A DNA stretch of 64,000 nt, taken from the NCBI GenBank assembly GCA_965200955.1, contig OZ241742.1, forward strand, positions 3,472,001 to 3,536,000, in the 5' to 3' direction. The position numbers and the translations under genes were made by a program. The notes beneath the pieces were generated by a model that had not been told where the DNA came from, did not search any database, and saw only the letters and a program-made list of their open reading frames with translations. This document shows positions 25,983-33,746 of this stretch, piece after piece; position 1 is the stretch's first letter; each line of letters starts with the position of its first letter. This DNA comes from Bin80 sp026708685 (GTDB lineage: Bacteria; Bacteroidota; Rhodothermia; Rhodothermales; Bin80).

Positions 25983-27107
25983 ATGCGCTCTGCTCTGACT
26001 CTCTTTCCACTTTTGTTGATTTCCCTGACCGCCACTGCACAGGATCATCGCCCCATTGAGTTTCCAGATGTACCTGGATATCATACTGTGGTTTGTGATC
26101 TGCACACACATAGTGTTTTCTCTGATGGAAGTGTATGGCCCAATATTCGAATTGAGGAATCTCACCGTGATCATCTTGATGCTATTGCCATCACCGAGCA
26201 TTTGGAGTACCTTCCTTATCGGTCTGATATTCCCCTGCCCGATCATAATCGATCGTATGAAGTGGCCAAGCGGGTCAACCGTGACCATCCACTCATCGTC
26301 ATTCCGGGTGCAGAAATTACCAGAGGTATGCCTCTAGGACATGTGAATGCCATCTTCATTACCGATGCCAATGCACTGGTTGCTCCACAGGGCGAAGAGT
26401 TCATGGATGTCATGCAGGTATTTGAAGCCGTAGAGCAACAGGGAGCCTTTGCATTTTGGAACCATCCAGCCTGGACTCCACAGCGTTCAGATGGCGTAGC
26501 CACACTCACGGATCTCCATCATACGCTCATAGATGCCAATTTGCTTCAAGGCATTGAGGTTGCCAATCAATATACGTACTCAGATGAGGCTTTACAGATT
26601 GCTCTCGACCATCATCTTGCGATTATTGGAACCAGTGACATTCATGGATTGATTGACTGGGATTATGACATTGCAGATGGCGGACATCGGCCCGTCACTC
26701 TTATCTTTGCCCAACAAAAGACCGCAGAAAGTATCCACGAGGCACTCCGCAATCGTCGCACGGTCGCATGGCATCGCAATACCCTGATTGGGCGTGAGTC
26801 AGAACTGCTCCCCCTCATTGACGCGTCCCTTGAAGTTGTGAATGCTGAATTTAGACCTAGAACTTCCGTACTGGACATTCAACTGGAAAACCATTCAGAT
26901 GCTCGTTTTCTACTACGAAATATTTCAAAGTATACCTTCCATGAAGATGCGAACATTGTGGAGGTCATGCCCCATACAGTGACGGAATTTACCTTAAAGA
27001 CCGTTGATGAAGAAGGCCCCTACTTCGTTGCGTTTGAAGTTCTCAATGCGGTGATTGCACCGAATACGCATCCTGAAATCACACTGGACATACAACCTAC
27101 CCAATAG
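25983..27107 (+). CDS. Secreted PHP-domain phosphoesterase
   Basis: A predicted exported metal-dependent phosphoesterase, ~374 residues. The ATG at 25983 gives a signal peptide (MRSALTLFPLLLISLTATAQ) ending at AQ|D; a start eight codons upstream would spoil it. The PHP motifs follow: DLHTHSVFSDGSVWP (~40), AIAITEHLEY, a later WNHPAW and GTSDIHGLID. The last ~90 residues (SVLDIQLENHSDARFLLRN) form a beta-rich domain of the type found C-terminal to PHP phosphodiesterase domains. The substrate is not deducible. It is divergent from pyk and 70 nt before a small lipoprotein gene. Confidence 0.8.
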   Translation: MRSALTLFPLLLISLTATAQDHRPIEFPDVPGYHTVVCDLHTHSVFSDGSVWPNIRIEESHRDHLDAIAITEHLEYLPYRSDIPLPDHNRSYEVAKRVNRDHPLIVIPGAEITRGMPLGHVNAIFITDANALVAPQGEEFMDVMQVFEAVEQQGAFAFWNHPAWTPQRSDGVATLTDLHHTLIDANLLQGIEVANQYTYSDEALQIALDHHLAIIGTSDIHGLIDWDYDIADGGHRPVTLIFAQQKTAESIHEALRNRRTVAWHRNTLIGRESELLPLIDASLEVVNAEFRPRTSVLDIQLENHSDARFLLRNISKYTFHEDANIVEVMPHTVTEFTLKTVDEEGPYFVAFEVLNAVIAPNTHPEITLDIQPTQ

Positions 27108-27177
27108 ATCTAACTTGCGATTTTGTGACTTTACCGCCGTTGAGTGCGACAGAGCAAATACCATTATCACCTTTTTG

Positions 27178-27630
27178 ATGAAATACTATCCATTACTTTT
27201 ACTTTTACTGACTGGCTGTGTCTCGACTCAAAGCCTATCTGTTACAGAGCGTTCCCGTGTATATGATTTGGACTATGATCGCGTTTTTGATGCGACCGTT
27301 CTGGTGCTCGCAGAACATGGATATGCAGTAATTGACGCTGAAAAAGACGAGGGGATCATCAACACCGATTACCGTGCTCATGACCGACTTTTCTCGTTCC
27401 TTAGTGGCCCTACGCGCCGCAAGATCTCCGCATTGATCTCTACAACTCCGATCGGAACGCAGGTCCTTCTCAATTTAGACATTCAAGAGTTATCAGATGG
27501 ATCCCCAATATCTGGAATATTAGGAGGAGACAGCGGCAACTATACCTCCAAGCAGGTTTCTCCGCGCCAAGCCCGACGATACTACAACGAGTTATTTGAG
27601 AATCTTGAAAATTATCTCCTGCTATATTGA
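27178..27630 (+). CDS. Small lipoprotein, unknown function
   Basis: A 150-residue predicted lipoprotein. The ATG at 27178 gives MKYYPLLLLLLTGCVSTQSL with a lipobox LTGC (Cys at 14); the longer open frame from 27055 overlaps the PHP gene and is not credible. The mature part (DYDRVFDATVLVLAEHGYAV, then IDAEKDEGIINTDYR) resembles small lipoproteins that start with a two-strand/helix fold and a GxI-type strand, but I cannot assign a named family with certainty. It may be cotranscribed with the upstream phosphoesterase gene. Confidence 0.65.
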   Translation: MKYYPLLLLLLTGCVSTQSLSVTERSRVYDLDYDRVFDATVLVLAEHGYAVIDAEKDEGIINTDYRAHDRLFSFLSGPTRRKISALISTTPIGTQVLLNLDIQELSDGSPISGILGGDSGNYTSKQVSPRQARRYYNELFENLENYLLLY

Positions 27631-27678
27631 TCCCTAACGATCTTGACTCCCACATGAGGTGATCCATCCTCTGATCAT

Positions 27679-28724
27679 TGCGTCAGAGTGTTGAGATCTA
27701 TGGTCATTCCCGAGACATTGAGTCATGTCCTCGGACCCGTAATGGCTAAGGTCAATCCGTCATGCTGAATATTGACAAACAGCGTGGTGCCATCTGGTGA
27801 AAACGTTGCACCGGCCAGCTCGGAGTAACTCACGGCGTTCCGAGCAAATTTGTACAGTTCTCCTTGTGGAGTGACTCCAACTAGGAATTGCTCATTGGAT
27901 CCATCCTCACAAACAATGAGATTTCCCCAAGGCGTGACGGTCAGGTTGTCCGCATTTTCTATCAGGCCTGGATCATTAGGCTCAATAAACAGCTCCAGGG
28001 TATCTTCGGCGGGGTTGAGTTTCCAGATCTGTCTGCACTTTGCGTTTCCTCCATTGGTGCAGGCAAAATACTCTGCATGATTACCATACCACATGCCTTC
28101 CCCTCGTGCAAACATAGCTGCTCCCTGATCAAATCACCGAAGTCGTTAATCCCCCATTGGGGCTTCCACATCGTCCATATCAATCCAGGTGATGTTCATG
28201 GTCTCACCTACGTTGACCATTTGGGAATCCCAGTTACGAGTATCGAGACTCGGCATTCCGACAATCTGCAATGCCTGCAATTGCCCCCCACCTCTACATC
28301 TTCTGGATTCTCAGGAATATATCGGTAGATTAAACTATCATGCTCATCTTCGGTCTGATAAATGATATTCGTATTTGGATCTACGGCAACCGCTTCATGA
28401 TTGAACCTTCCCATTGCACGAATGGGCACGGGGGGCGTGACTTGGGGGATATCGTCTCAGGGACTTGAAAGATATACCCGTGGTCTTTTGCAAACCCATC
28501 TCCTGCTAATACCGTAATTTCTTCACAGGTGATCCAAGTGTTTCAGGGGGTTGGGCCACCCGCACAGTTGCGCAGTGTACCAGTAAGGCTCAGAAACTGC
28601 GAAACCAACTTCTGATTTTGCGTATCGTAGATCAGGGTTGTGGTACCACCAAGTGCAGGAGATCCATCTGTGCCAGCATCATAGAAATAACTTGTATCAA
28701 GGCGATTAAGGAGATTATTGTTTT
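27679..28724 (-). pseudogene. PhoX/DUF839-type gene, decayed copy, C-terminal part
   Basis: The 3' two thirds of a broken copy of the gene that is intact at 31690-33051. Fragments align in order with the intact protein: DAGTDGSPALGGTTTLIYDT, PIRAMGRFNHEAVAVDPNTN, GMWYGNHAEYFACTNGGNAK and FIEPNDPGLIENADNLTVTP. Lesions visible here are a Trp-to-stop change at the position of GGPTPWNTW (about 28543-28545) and frameshifts near 28440 and 28270. The homology runs past the stop codon to about 27679 (TGCGTC...GATCTATGGTCATTCC), so the duplicated unit includes 3' flanking DNA. The TnpB element at 28725-30127 separates it from its N-terminal part. Confidence 0.9.
28717..28724. repeat. Target-site duplication (left), ATTGTTTT
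   Basis: ATTGTTTT here is repeated exactly at 30128-30135, directly flanking the two terminal inverted repeats. The intact paralogue has the single sequence ATTCTTTT at the matching place (within 32684-32694), followed by CCCC as on the right side here. This identifies an 8-bp duplication made on insertion. Confidence 0.9.
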
Positions 28725-28748
28725 GGGAATTATATACGTGAGTAACCA
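28725..28748. repeat. Terminal inverted repeat, left end of the TnpB element
   Basis: 24 bp, starting GGGAATTATA and ending GAGTAACCA, an exact reverse complement of 30104-30127. The tnpB stop codon (28751-28753) lies only 2 nt inside it. Confidence 0.95.
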
Positions 28749-28750
28749 TG

Positions 28751-30004
28751 TTAGACAGCCACTCCAACCGTATCCATTTCACGGCTCATAGGAGTCTCTA
28801 ATGAGAACGCTCCTCCACGTGCAGATGCCCCAATCCCGAAGGCCAAGAGTATATTCGCAGATGCATTCAGATCTGCGTGATCCGTATGCCCACAGGACAT
28901 ACACTGAAACTTGCTTTGTGTCTTCCGATTCTTCTTGCTGGTATGTCCACACTGGTTACACCGTTGACTGGTATACTTAGGATCTACAAGGACTACGTTA
29001 CCAAACTTGTAATCGCAGTAGAAATTAAATCTGCTCCATCCAGCATTCTGAATCACGCGGTTCAATCCTGCTTTGGCTTTTACATTCTTGCCAGGATCTT
29101 CAATCGTACCCTTGGCTGACTTGGACATGTTCTTGATCTTCAAGTCTTCACGCTTCAAAGTGTAAGCTTTCGCAGACAATTGACGGCTGTGCTGATGTGC
29201 CGCATTGACGCGGCAGTTCTTCTGTTTCCGCTTCCACTTGTTGATCTTCCGTTTGGTTCGCTTGTACCGTCCAGATCCTTTCTGTTGACGAGCTAACTTA
29301 CGTTGATACCTGCGAATCCTTATTTCTTTATCCGTTAGATCAGGTAAAGGATACATGCCTCGTTCACCATCAGATGAGGAATAAGAAATATTGTACGTGT
29401 TCAAATCAATGCCTATCTCTTTGCCATCATCCTCTCTTTCTGGCAGATCAAAGACTTTATAGAGTACGGACATCTTCCAATAACGTCCGTCCTTCTTCAC
29501 AGTCACTTCAATTGGCTCAGCGTTTGGATAAGGATTACCCCCTTTTCTACGCATCTTCATCCAGCCTACCTTTTGAATATAGATATTGTCGTCTACAATC
29601 GTAAAAGCACTTTTCGGAGCTGTAAACGATTTATGCTTGTATTTATTATGGAATGTAGGGTGATCACGTAATCCTTTGAAAAACGCTTGCCATGCCTCTG
29701 CCTGCCCTTTTAAGGTATAACGTACAATATGAGATGAGTACTTAGATAACCAACCTGTTTCTTTACGTAAAGACGGGTAACGCTTGATTAACGAATAAAA
29801 GGATAACGAAGGGTTTTCCATATCCTCATGTTTGAATTCACTGTTAATCTGTTTTAGGATCACATTCCACACAAACAGACATGCACCAACCAATCCATGC
29901 AATAACATGGCTTTATATTGGGTGCCCGGTAGTAATCGGTACTCTATTCCACGATAAGCAGTGGAACAGGAATGATCCGAAGAGTTAGAAGCCTTAACAG
30001 GCAT
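28751..30004 (-). CDS. tnpB: TnpB-like RNA-guided nuclease (RuvC)
   Basis: About 417 residues from the ATG at 30004 (MPVKASNSSDHS); the frame is open to 30085. The N-terminal part has the TnpB-type start YRLLPGTQYKAMLLHGLVGA. RuvC-I is EIGIDLNTYNISYSS (Asp), RuvC-II is LKREDLKIKNMSKSAKGT (Glu), and a zinc finger (TSQRCNQCGHTSKKN, then FQCMSCGHTDHAD) precedes RuvC-III in HADLNASANILLA (Asp). All three catalytic acids are present, so it is probably active. GIDLN replaces the common GIDLG. It is the only gene of a TIR-bounded element. Any omega-RNA would come from the 3' end of the gene and the left repeat. Confidence 0.9.
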   Translation of the reverse strand: MPVKASNSSDHSCSTAYRGIEYRLLPGTQYKAMLLHGLVGACLFVWNVILKQINSEFKHEDMENPSLSFYSLIKRYPSLRKETGWLSKYSSHIVRYTLKGQAEAWQAFFKGLRDHPTFHNKYKHKSFTAPKSAFTIVDDNIYIQKVGWMKMRRKGGNPYPNAEPIEVTVKKDGRYWKMSVLYKVFDLPEREDDGKEIGIDLNTYNISYSSSDGERGMYPLPDLTDKEIRIRRYQRKLARQQKGSGRYKRTKRKINKWKRKQKNCRVNAAHQHSRQLSAKAYTLKREDLKIKNMSKSAKGTIEDPGKNVKAKAGLNRVIQNAGWSRFNFYCDYKFGNVVLVDPKYTSQRCNQCGHTSKKNRKTQSKFQCMSCGHTDHADLNASANILLAFGIGASARGGAFSLETPMSREMDTVGVAV

Positions 30005-30103
30005 GGTATCAAGGTTGATTGATAGTATGATAAGCAATGGGCAGGTTGGCTGACCTGTTCCATTGTGTCTGTTAAACACAACCAAATAAAAAGGTTCCGT
30101 TTG

Positions 30104-30127
30104 TGGTTACTCACGTATATAATTCCC
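30104..30127. repeat. Terminal inverted repeat, right end of the TnpB element
   Basis: 24 bp, starting TGGTTACTCA and ending ATAATTCCC, an exact reverse complement of 28725-28748. Complementarity stops abruptly inside the element. Confidence 0.95.
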
Positions 30128-30135
30128 ATTGTTTT
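30128..30135. repeat. Target-site duplication (right), ATTGTTTT
   Basis: Second copy of the 8-bp duplication, followed by CCCCTAAGGCACCC, which continues the interrupted gene as in the intact paralogue (CCCCAAAGGCACCC at about 32695). Confidence 0.9.
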
Positions 30136-30493
30136 CCCCTAAGGCACCCATCGTTGGATTTGCATCGGGGTTAACTTCATGATTTCGAATCAGGATGGTT
30201 TCTCCCTGTGGGCCTGAAAACGTCGCCATGCCATCAGCTGCCCCTGGAACATAGAAACCATCATCCATCCTATCTCCCATGCGAGATATGACTTTGTAAC
30301 TAAAATTTTCAGGTAAATCCATGATCTCTTTGGGATCAGAGATGAGTGGACCAAATCTGTCCTTTGCCTGAGCGGTAAAGTTTTGGCATCCAACAAGTAA
30401 GTGAAGCCCCACAAAACCGAGTGCAAATGCACCCGAGGTCTGTAAAAACTGCCTACGAGATGTGGGAGAATTGTGTAAATGAAGATCTTTCAT
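30128..30493 (-). pseudogene. PhoX/DUF839-type gene, decayed copy, N-terminal part
   Basis: N-terminal ~120 residues of the interrupted gene, still open. It has a Tat signal peptide (SRRQFLQTSGAFALGFVGLH, then a Cys) followed by RFGPLISDPKEIMDLPENFS, FYVPGAADGMATFSGPQGET and ILIRNHEVNPDANPTMGALG. It is about 90% identical by eye to residues 1-120 of the intact copy. The TnpB element enters just after GENN. Confidence 0.9.
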
Positions 30494-30950
30494 TGAGAGT
30501 CATAAGTGGAAAATGGTACCAAATGTACACCAGTCTACTTGAACATGTTAATCTGAATATTGCAAATATTCGGCATATTGCTCTTTCCGCGAAGACCCAC
30601 CAACGAAATGAATACGTGACTCATATAAGGCAATGTTGTTATATCCGTTGATCATAGATGAGTTTACGATGAAATGTCTGCTATTCATCAATGGATCATA
30701 GCTCATTGGATTATCATGTACAGACCTATAACTTGTCAAATCTCGCAGAAATGGATCTACTTGAAAATACATACCCTCGAGGCTTTTGCAAAACCTCAGG
30801 ATCAACTCCCAAAAACGCACCAGAAGTGCTTCAGTGCATTATTTTTTCTAAAACGCAGAAGTTTTGCAAACGCCTTCCTCAATAATAATAGAAACATTTC
30901 TATCACTTTAAAGTTGTATTGTTTTGATCATCATAGATTCCCAATAAATC
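30494..30950. other. Intergenic, upstream of the decayed PhoX copy and the PIN pair
   Basis: It holds the 5' flank of the decayed PhoX-like gene, which is still similar to the 5' flank of the intact copy (TTATATCCGTTGA at about 30639 and 33198), and MITE copy A (30779-30876). No convincing gene is present. The minus-strand frame 30548-30820 has no family resemblance. The last 70 bp should contain the promoter of the antitoxin gene. Confidence 0.7.
30779..30876. mobile_element. MITE-like element, copy A
   Basis: 98 bp with inverted ends GAGGCTTTTGCAAAACCTC and GAAGTTTTGCAAACGCCTT (right end as written on +), flanked by the direct repeat CCTC (30775-30778 and 30877-30880). Its centre (AGAAGTGCTTCAGTGC) matches copies B and D. 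Same orientation as copy B. No coding capacity. Confidence 0.8.
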
Positions 30951-31229
30951 ATGAAACAGAAAAAAGAAATGGATATTCCCTTATCGGATAAAGTTAGCCA
31001 AAGGAAGTTGGAACTTCTTGCTAAGTTGCAGCGCCTGGATGTACCGGATGAGGTGTGGTTTGAAATATCTTCCATCATTGCAGATTACCTTTCTGACCGA
31101 ACCATTTCAAAGGCTAATCAAGTGGTGGATGAAAAAGGTTGGACTGACGATGATTTTCATCGTATGGCTCATACTCACATGCGGACTCCCTACCAACCTC
31201 AATCTCATGGATCTTCGGGTGGTCCTTGA
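30951..31229 (+). CDS. Antitoxin component of a PIN-type toxin-antitoxin pair
   Basis: 92 residues. The central part (VPDEVWFEISSIIADYLSDR) and the C-terminal part (VVDEKGWTDDDFHRMAHTHM, then RTPYQ) match by eye the small antitoxins that precede PIN-domain genes in Bacteroidota. It overlaps the following PIN gene by 23 nt, the usual tight coupling of such pairs. The last residues (SHGSSGGP) fall in the overlap. No classic ribbon-helix-helix or AbrB motif is evident, so the DNA-binding mode is unclear. Confidence 0.65.
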   Translation: MKQKKEMDIPLSDKVSQRKLELLAKLQRLDVPDEVWFEISSIIADYLSDRTISKANQVVDEKGWTDDDFHRMAHTHMRTPYQPQSHGSSGGP

Positions 31230-31551
31230 TACAAATATTTTTCTCGTTTCAATTTCTAATAGATCACCATATCATTGGATCTATTGTAGTCTGAAATTGA
31301 GGATGTATTCTATGTTGATCTCCACAGAAATCATTCTAGAATATGAAGAGGTCATTGGGCGACACATGGGACTTGACATAACCAATGATGTGCTCAGCGA
31401 TCTTGATCAATTTCATAATGTCTCTTTAATCAATCTATACTACAGGTGGAACTTGATTCACAATGACTGGGATGACAACAAATTCATAGATTGTGCAATC
31501 GCGGGGAATGCTGATTGTATTGTGACCAATGACAAGCATTTACTTGGGTAA
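31207..31551 (+). CDS. PIN-domain toxin, probably C-terminally shortened
   Basis: 114 residues from the ATG at 31207 (MDLRVVLDTNIFLVSISNRS). The PIN ribonuclease acidic residues are present: D in VVLDTN, E in IILEYEEVIGRHMG, D in DDNKFIDCAIAGNAD and D in CIVTNDKH. Family members normally continue ~20 residues after the NDKH motif with a final beta strand. Here a TAA follows LLG at once, and the next bases still read KPILVDPWVIL in frame, which looks like the lost end. Activity may therefore be impaired. Nothing downstream depends on it. Confidence 0.75.
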   Translation: MDLRVVLDTNIFLVSISNRSPYHWIYCSLKLRMYSMLISTEIILEYEEVIGRHMGLDITNDVLSDLDQFHNVSLINLYYRWNLIHNDWDDNKFIDCAIAGNADCIVTNDKHLLG

Positions 31552-31626
31552 AAACCCATTCTTGTTGATCCATGGGTTATTTTGATAATTTTGAAATAAA
31601 GGGGACTTTGCTGATTGCCATTGTAT

Positions 31627-31668
31627 CAAATCTACCGAGCCGCATGCGTCAAAGAGTTTGCGATCTAT
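31627..31668 (+). pseudogene. Short relic of an HI0074-type (HEPN) gene
   Basis: The bases read YQIYRAACVKEFAI in one frame, matching NQIYRAACVKEFEI of the intact substrate-binding gene at 33417-33458 with about 85% base identity. Nothing before or after continues that gene. The relic lies exactly at the 3' border of the duplicated PhoX unit, so it marks an old breakpoint. Confidence 0.65.
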
Positions 31669-31689
31669 GGTCATTCCCTACACATTGAG

Positions 31690-33051
31690 TCATGTCCACG
31701 GACCCATAATGGCTAAGGTCAATCCGTCATGCTGAATATTGACAAACAGCGTGGTGCCATCTGGTGAAAACGTTGCACCGGCCAGCTCGGAGTGACTCAC
31801 GGCATTCCGTGCAAATTTGTACAGTTCTCCTTGTGGAGTGACTCCAACTAGGAATTGCTCATTGGATCCATCCTCACAAACAATGAGATCCCCCCAAGGC
31901 GTGACGGTCAGGTTGTCCGCATTTTCTATCAGGCCTGGATCATTAGGCTCAATAAACAGCTCCAAGGTATCTTCGGTGGGGTTGAGTTTCCAGATCTGTC
32001 CGCGCTTTGCGTTTCCACCATTGGTGCAGGCAAAATACACTGCATGATTGCCATACCACATGCCTTCCCCTCGTGCAAACATAGCTGCTCCCTGATCAAA
32101 TCCCCGAAGTCGTAAATCCCCCATTGGTGCTTCTCCATCGTCCATGTTGATCCAAGTAACGTTCATGATCTCTCCCACATTGACGTTTTGTGCATCCCAG
32201 TTACGGGTATCAAGACTCGGCATTCCGACCACCTGCAATGCCTGCAATTGCCCCCCCGCCTCTACATCTTCTGGATTCTCAGGAATATATCGGTAGATTA
32301 AGCTATCATGTTCATCTTCGGTCTGGTAAATAATATTCGTGATTGGATCAACGGCTACCGCTTCATGATTGAACCTTCCCATTGCACGAATCGGCACTGC
32401 AGGGGTAACCTGAGGTGAAATCGTAGCAGGTACCTGAAAAACATAGCCATGATCTTTTGCAAACCTATCTCCTGCCAAGACCGTGATTTCTTCACAGGTC
32501 ATCCAAGTATTCCAAGGAGTTGGTCCACCTGCACAGTTGCGCAGTGTGCCAGCTAAACTCAGAAATTGCGATACCAGCTGCTGATTGTGCGTATCGTAGA
32601 CTAAGGTTGTTGTTCCGCCAAGTGCAGGAGATCCATCGGTGCCCGCATCGTAGAAAAAATTTGAGTCAAGGCGATCAAGAAGATCATTCTTTTCCCCAAA
32701 GGCACCCATCATTGGGTCCGCATCGGGGTTGACTTCATGATTGCGGATCAGGATGGTTTCTCCCTGTGGGCCTGAAAACGTCGCCATGCCATCAGCTGCC
32801 CCTGGAACATAGAAACCATCATCCATCCTATCTCCCATGCGAGAGATGACTTTGTAACTAAAATTTTTAGGTAAATCCATGATCCCTTCTGGATCAGAGA
32901 TGAGTGGACCAAATCTGTCCTTTGCCTGAGCGGTGAAGTTTTGGCATCCAACAAGTGAGTGGAGCCCCACAAAACCTAAGGCAAAAGCACCTGAGGTGTG
33001 TAGAAATTGCCTCCGTGAAGTACGTGAATCCTGCAAGAGAAGATCTTTCAT
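31690..33051 (-). CDS. Tat-exported PhoX-like (DUF839) protein
   Basis: About 453 residues from the ATG at 33051 (MKDLLLQDSRTSRRQFLHTS). A twin-arginine signal (SRRQFL) is followed by AFALGFVGLHSLVGC, so the protein may be a lipoprotein. The body has PhoX/DUF839 features, such as an early PGAADGMATF, the long segment TPWNTWMTCEEIT, GRFNHEAVAVDP, IYQTEDEHDSLIYRYIP, ARGEGMWYGNHAVYFACTNG and VCEDGSNEQFLVG. PhoX enzymes are Ca/Fe-dependent phosphatases, but phosphatase activity is unproven here. A decayed paralogue lies at 27723-30493. Confidence 0.8.
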   Translation of the reverse strand: MKDLLLQDSRTSRRQFLHTSGAFALGFVGLHSLVGCQNFTAQAKDRFGPLISDPEGIMDLPKNFSYKVISRMGDRMDDGFYVPGAADGMATFSGPQGETILIRNHEVNPDADPMMGAFGEKNDLLDRLDSNFFYDAGTDGSPALGGTTTLVYDTHNQQLVSQFLSLAGTLRNCAGGPTPWNTWMTCEEITVLAGDRFAKDHGYVFQVPATISPQVTPAVPIRAMGRFNHEAVAVDPITNIIYQTEDEHDSLIYRYIPENPEDVEAGGQLQALQVVGMPSLDTRNWDAQNVNVGEIMNVTWINMDDGEAPMGDLRLRGFDQGAAMFARGEGMWYGNHAVYFACTNGGNAKRGQIWKLNPTEDTLELFIEPNDPGLIENADNLTVTPWGDLIVCEDGSNEQFLVGVTPQGELYKFARNAVSHSELAGATFSPDGTTLFVNIQHDGLTLAIMGPWT

Positions 33052-33323
33052 TGACGAGTCATTTAGTGGAAAAGGGTGCACATTGTGGATGAGTCTACTC
33101 ATCATGTTTCTTTTTTTCGGGGTATCTTCACTACTATAGATCTCTCACGAAGATCCGCCTTAAATCGCATTTGTGGTCGACTCAATAACATTAACTTATA
33201 TCCGTTGACCACAGATCTGTTTAAAATAATCAGAAGATTGATGATCGGTATCCTTACAAATGGATCACACCCTGTGGAATTTTTGTTTAGATACAATAAT
33301 TTGACATATTGATGTGATGAAGA

Positions 33324-33746
33324 TTGATTGATACGACTTTTCTTCGCTTGTGCATTGCTACTCTTGAACATGCAGTTCAGGAGATCCAACACTTTGATTC
33401 GAAAGATGACCCCTTAAATCAAATCTACCGAGCTGCATGCGTAAAGGAATTTGAGATCATACTTGAACAGAGTGGCAAGCTTCTACGCAAGCGTTTGAGA
33501 CCATACTTGTCCAGTAATAAAGCGGCAGATCGCTTGCATTTTAAGGATCTATTCCGTCATGCTAATCGTCATGACTTAATGGATGCCGTCGCTACTGAAC
33601 GATGGATGGACTACCGTGATCATCGTAATTTTACCGTGCATGATTATGGTGAAGACTTCGCAGAAGCTACACTGGAACTATTGCCAACCTTCATCATTGA
33701 TGCTAAAGCATTAGCCGAAATCATTGAAACAGCTTCCTATGAGTGA
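33324..33746 (+). CDS. HI0074-type nucleotidyltransferase partner (HEPN-like helical protein)
   Basis: 140 residues from a TTG start at 33324; ATGs just upstream are blocked by stops within a few codons. The helical sequence LEHAVQEIQHFDSKDDPLNQ, IYRAACVKEFEIILEQSGKL, ATERWMDYRDHRNFTVHDYG and TLELLPTFIIDAKALAEII matches the nucleotidyltransferase substrate-binding (HI0074) family, related to HEPN. RDHRNFTVHDYG sits where HEPN toxins carry RxxxxH. It overlaps the following MNT gene by 8 nt. Such pairs are often type VII-like toxin-antitoxin modules. Confidence 0.8.
   Translation: MIDTTFLRLCIATLEHAVQEIQHFDSKDDPLNQIYRAACVKEFEIILEQSGKLLRKRLRPYLSSNKAADRLHFKDLFRHANRHDLMDAVATERWMDYRDHRNFTVHDYGEDFAEATLELLPTFIIDAKALAEIIETASYE

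Larger units (their letters stand above)
28725..30127. mobile_element. TnpB-only element with 24-bp terminal inverted repeats
   Basis: This 1403-bp element interrupts the PhoX-like pseudogene. Its ends, 28725-28748 (GGGAATTATA...GTAACCA) and 30104-30127 (TGGTTAC...TATAATTCCC), are perfect reverse complements over 24 bp. It is bounded by an 8-bp direct repeat and carries one gene, a tnpB-like ORF on the minus strand; no DDE or Y1/serine transposase is encoded. IS200/IS605 and IS607 elements, the usual carriers of TnpB, lack such inverted repeats and target duplications. The element therefore looks like a non-autonomous cut-and-paste unit, mobilised in trans, with TnpB as cargo. Confidence 0.9.

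Noticed and set aside
28480..28500. CTTTTGCAAA in the PhoX copies (also about 32455) as further MITE ends
   Set aside because: It is coding sequence for the conserved FAKDHGY segment, present in both gene copies, with no partner repeat or target duplication.
28725..30127. Standard IS200/IS605-family (IS1341-like) annotation for the tnpB element
   Set aside because: Those elements lack terminal inverted repeats and do not duplicate their target; this one has perfect 24-bp repeats and an 8-bp duplication confirmed by the intact paralogue.
30548..30820. 90-codon minus-strand frame upstream of the decayed PhoX gene, and its counterpart at 33102-33392
   Set aside because: Both lie in the shared 5' flank of the duplicated unit but their translations do not resemble each other convincingly or any family; probably non-coding leader DNA.
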